A DNA stretch of 64,000 nucleotides from Bacteroidales bacterium (GTDB taxonomy: Bacteria; Bacteroidota; Bacteroidia; Bacteroidales; F082). Where the stretch lies: positions 1 through 64,000 of the forward strand of contig JAQVGO010000002.1 of NCBI GenBank assembly GCA_028696715.1, read 5' to 3'. A program made the position numbers and the translations under genes. Under the pieces are notes generated by a model, which saw only the letters and a list, made by a program, of their open reading frames with translations, made no database searches and was not told the origin of the DNA. Positions 63,809 through 64,000 of the stretch are shown one piece after another (position 1 is the stretch's first letter; each line of letters starts with the position of its first letter).

Positions 63809-64000
63809 ATGAATCCTGAAATGGTTTATAAAACACTTGATGAATTAGGTATAACATTCGAAAAGTACGAACATCCTGCTGCACCAACAGTGGAAGACGC
63901 TCTACCCTACTGGGCTGATATTAAAGCGATACACTGTAAAAATTTGTTTTTCAGAAATCACAAAGGAAACAAACATTATTTGGTAATCTTTTCATACCTC
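63809..64000 (+). CDS. prolyl-tRNA deacylase-like protein (YbaK/ProX), 3' end cut by window
   Basis: The frame begins ATG at 63809 and stays open to the window edge; 64 residues are visible. MNPEMVYKTLDEL opens the protein, EKYEHPAAPTVEDALPYW follows, then AIHCKNLFFRNHKGNKHYLVIF, which is the YbaK/ProX pattern (EHP, CKNLFLRD-type). These proteins hydrolyse mischarged Ala-tRNA(Pro) or Cys-tRNA(Pro). It follows rho after a terminator, so it is a separate unit. It is incomplete here. Confidence 0.75.
   Translation, partial: MNPEMVYKTLDELGITFEKYEHPAAPTVEDALPYWADIKAIHCKNLFFRNHKGNKHYLVIFSYL

Noticed and set aside
1..64000. tRNA, rRNA, CRISPR arrays, insertion sequences, prophage, integrases
   Set aside because: No clover-leaf pattern, regular spacer-repeat array, transposase or integrase frame was seen on reading; a dedicated search was not possible.

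Overview
The window looks like chromosomal DNA from a Bacteroidota (Bacteroidetes) bacterium, most likely a free-living member of class Bacteroidia. The evidence is: moderately AT-rich DNA; start codons without Shine-Dalgarno sequences; several promoters of the Bacteroidota form TTTG-N18-20-TAnnTTTG; two secreted proteins with type IX secretion (T9SS) C-terminal sorting domains; a DUF3078 barrel, DUF4293 next to rho, GldI-like FKBP lipoproteins, and a Rho with a long disordered insertion. No tRNA, rRNA, CRISPR array, insertion sequence or prophage was seen.

1-20.2 kb is mostly housekeeping: the end of an outer-membrane barrel gene, rex, an SDR, a class III aminotransferase, aat, guaD overlapping a sirtuin, a serine hydrolase, an MFS transporter, an exported glutathione peroxidase, an amidohydrolase lipoprotein, a four-gene operon (GroES-like protein plus a FecB/FecCD/FecE-type metal-chelate ABC importer), a small membrane protein with mutL and two rhomboids, and uvrB.

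20.4-43.5 kb is a Wzx/Wzy-type extracellular polysaccharide locus on the plus strand. It begins with a stand-alone receiver and a pseudo-receiver fused to the initiating sugar-phosphate transferase. A short TolC-like protein, a chain-length protein carrying a LysM domain and a degenerate kinase domain, a flippase and a polymerase/ligase follow. Next come a duplicated pair of GT2 genes, further glycosyltransferases, an acyltransferase, two methyltransferases and a T9SS-secreted beta-helix protein. It ends with a hybrid histidine kinase and a second stand-alone receiver. None of these signalling proteins has a DNA-binding output domain, and no Wza-type outer-membrane exporter is present in the window.

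43.5-51.7 kb holds three FKBP lipoproteins with one, two and three FKBP units, nrnA, the divergent ndk, an XRE regulator, and an AT-rich intergenic region with repeated TTAC-N4-GTAA palindromes in front of a TPR histidine kinase and its LuxR-type response regulator. A candidate structured small RNA lies between the response regulator and the following S8 peptidase.

51.7-64 kb holds a T9SS subtilase, an M1 peptidase, an aldehyde dehydrogenase overlapping trmD, rplS, rlmB, a TonB-C-domain protein, a DUF3078 barrel, a phosphodiesterase, DUF4293, rho, and the start of a ProX/YbaK-like prolyl-tRNA deacylase cut by the window edge.

The most unusual feature is the polysaccharide locus: a receiver-only signalling set at both ends, a phosphorylation-dead receiver fused to the priming enzyme, and an unusual exporter composition. 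The operator array at 48.4-48.9 kb is the second.
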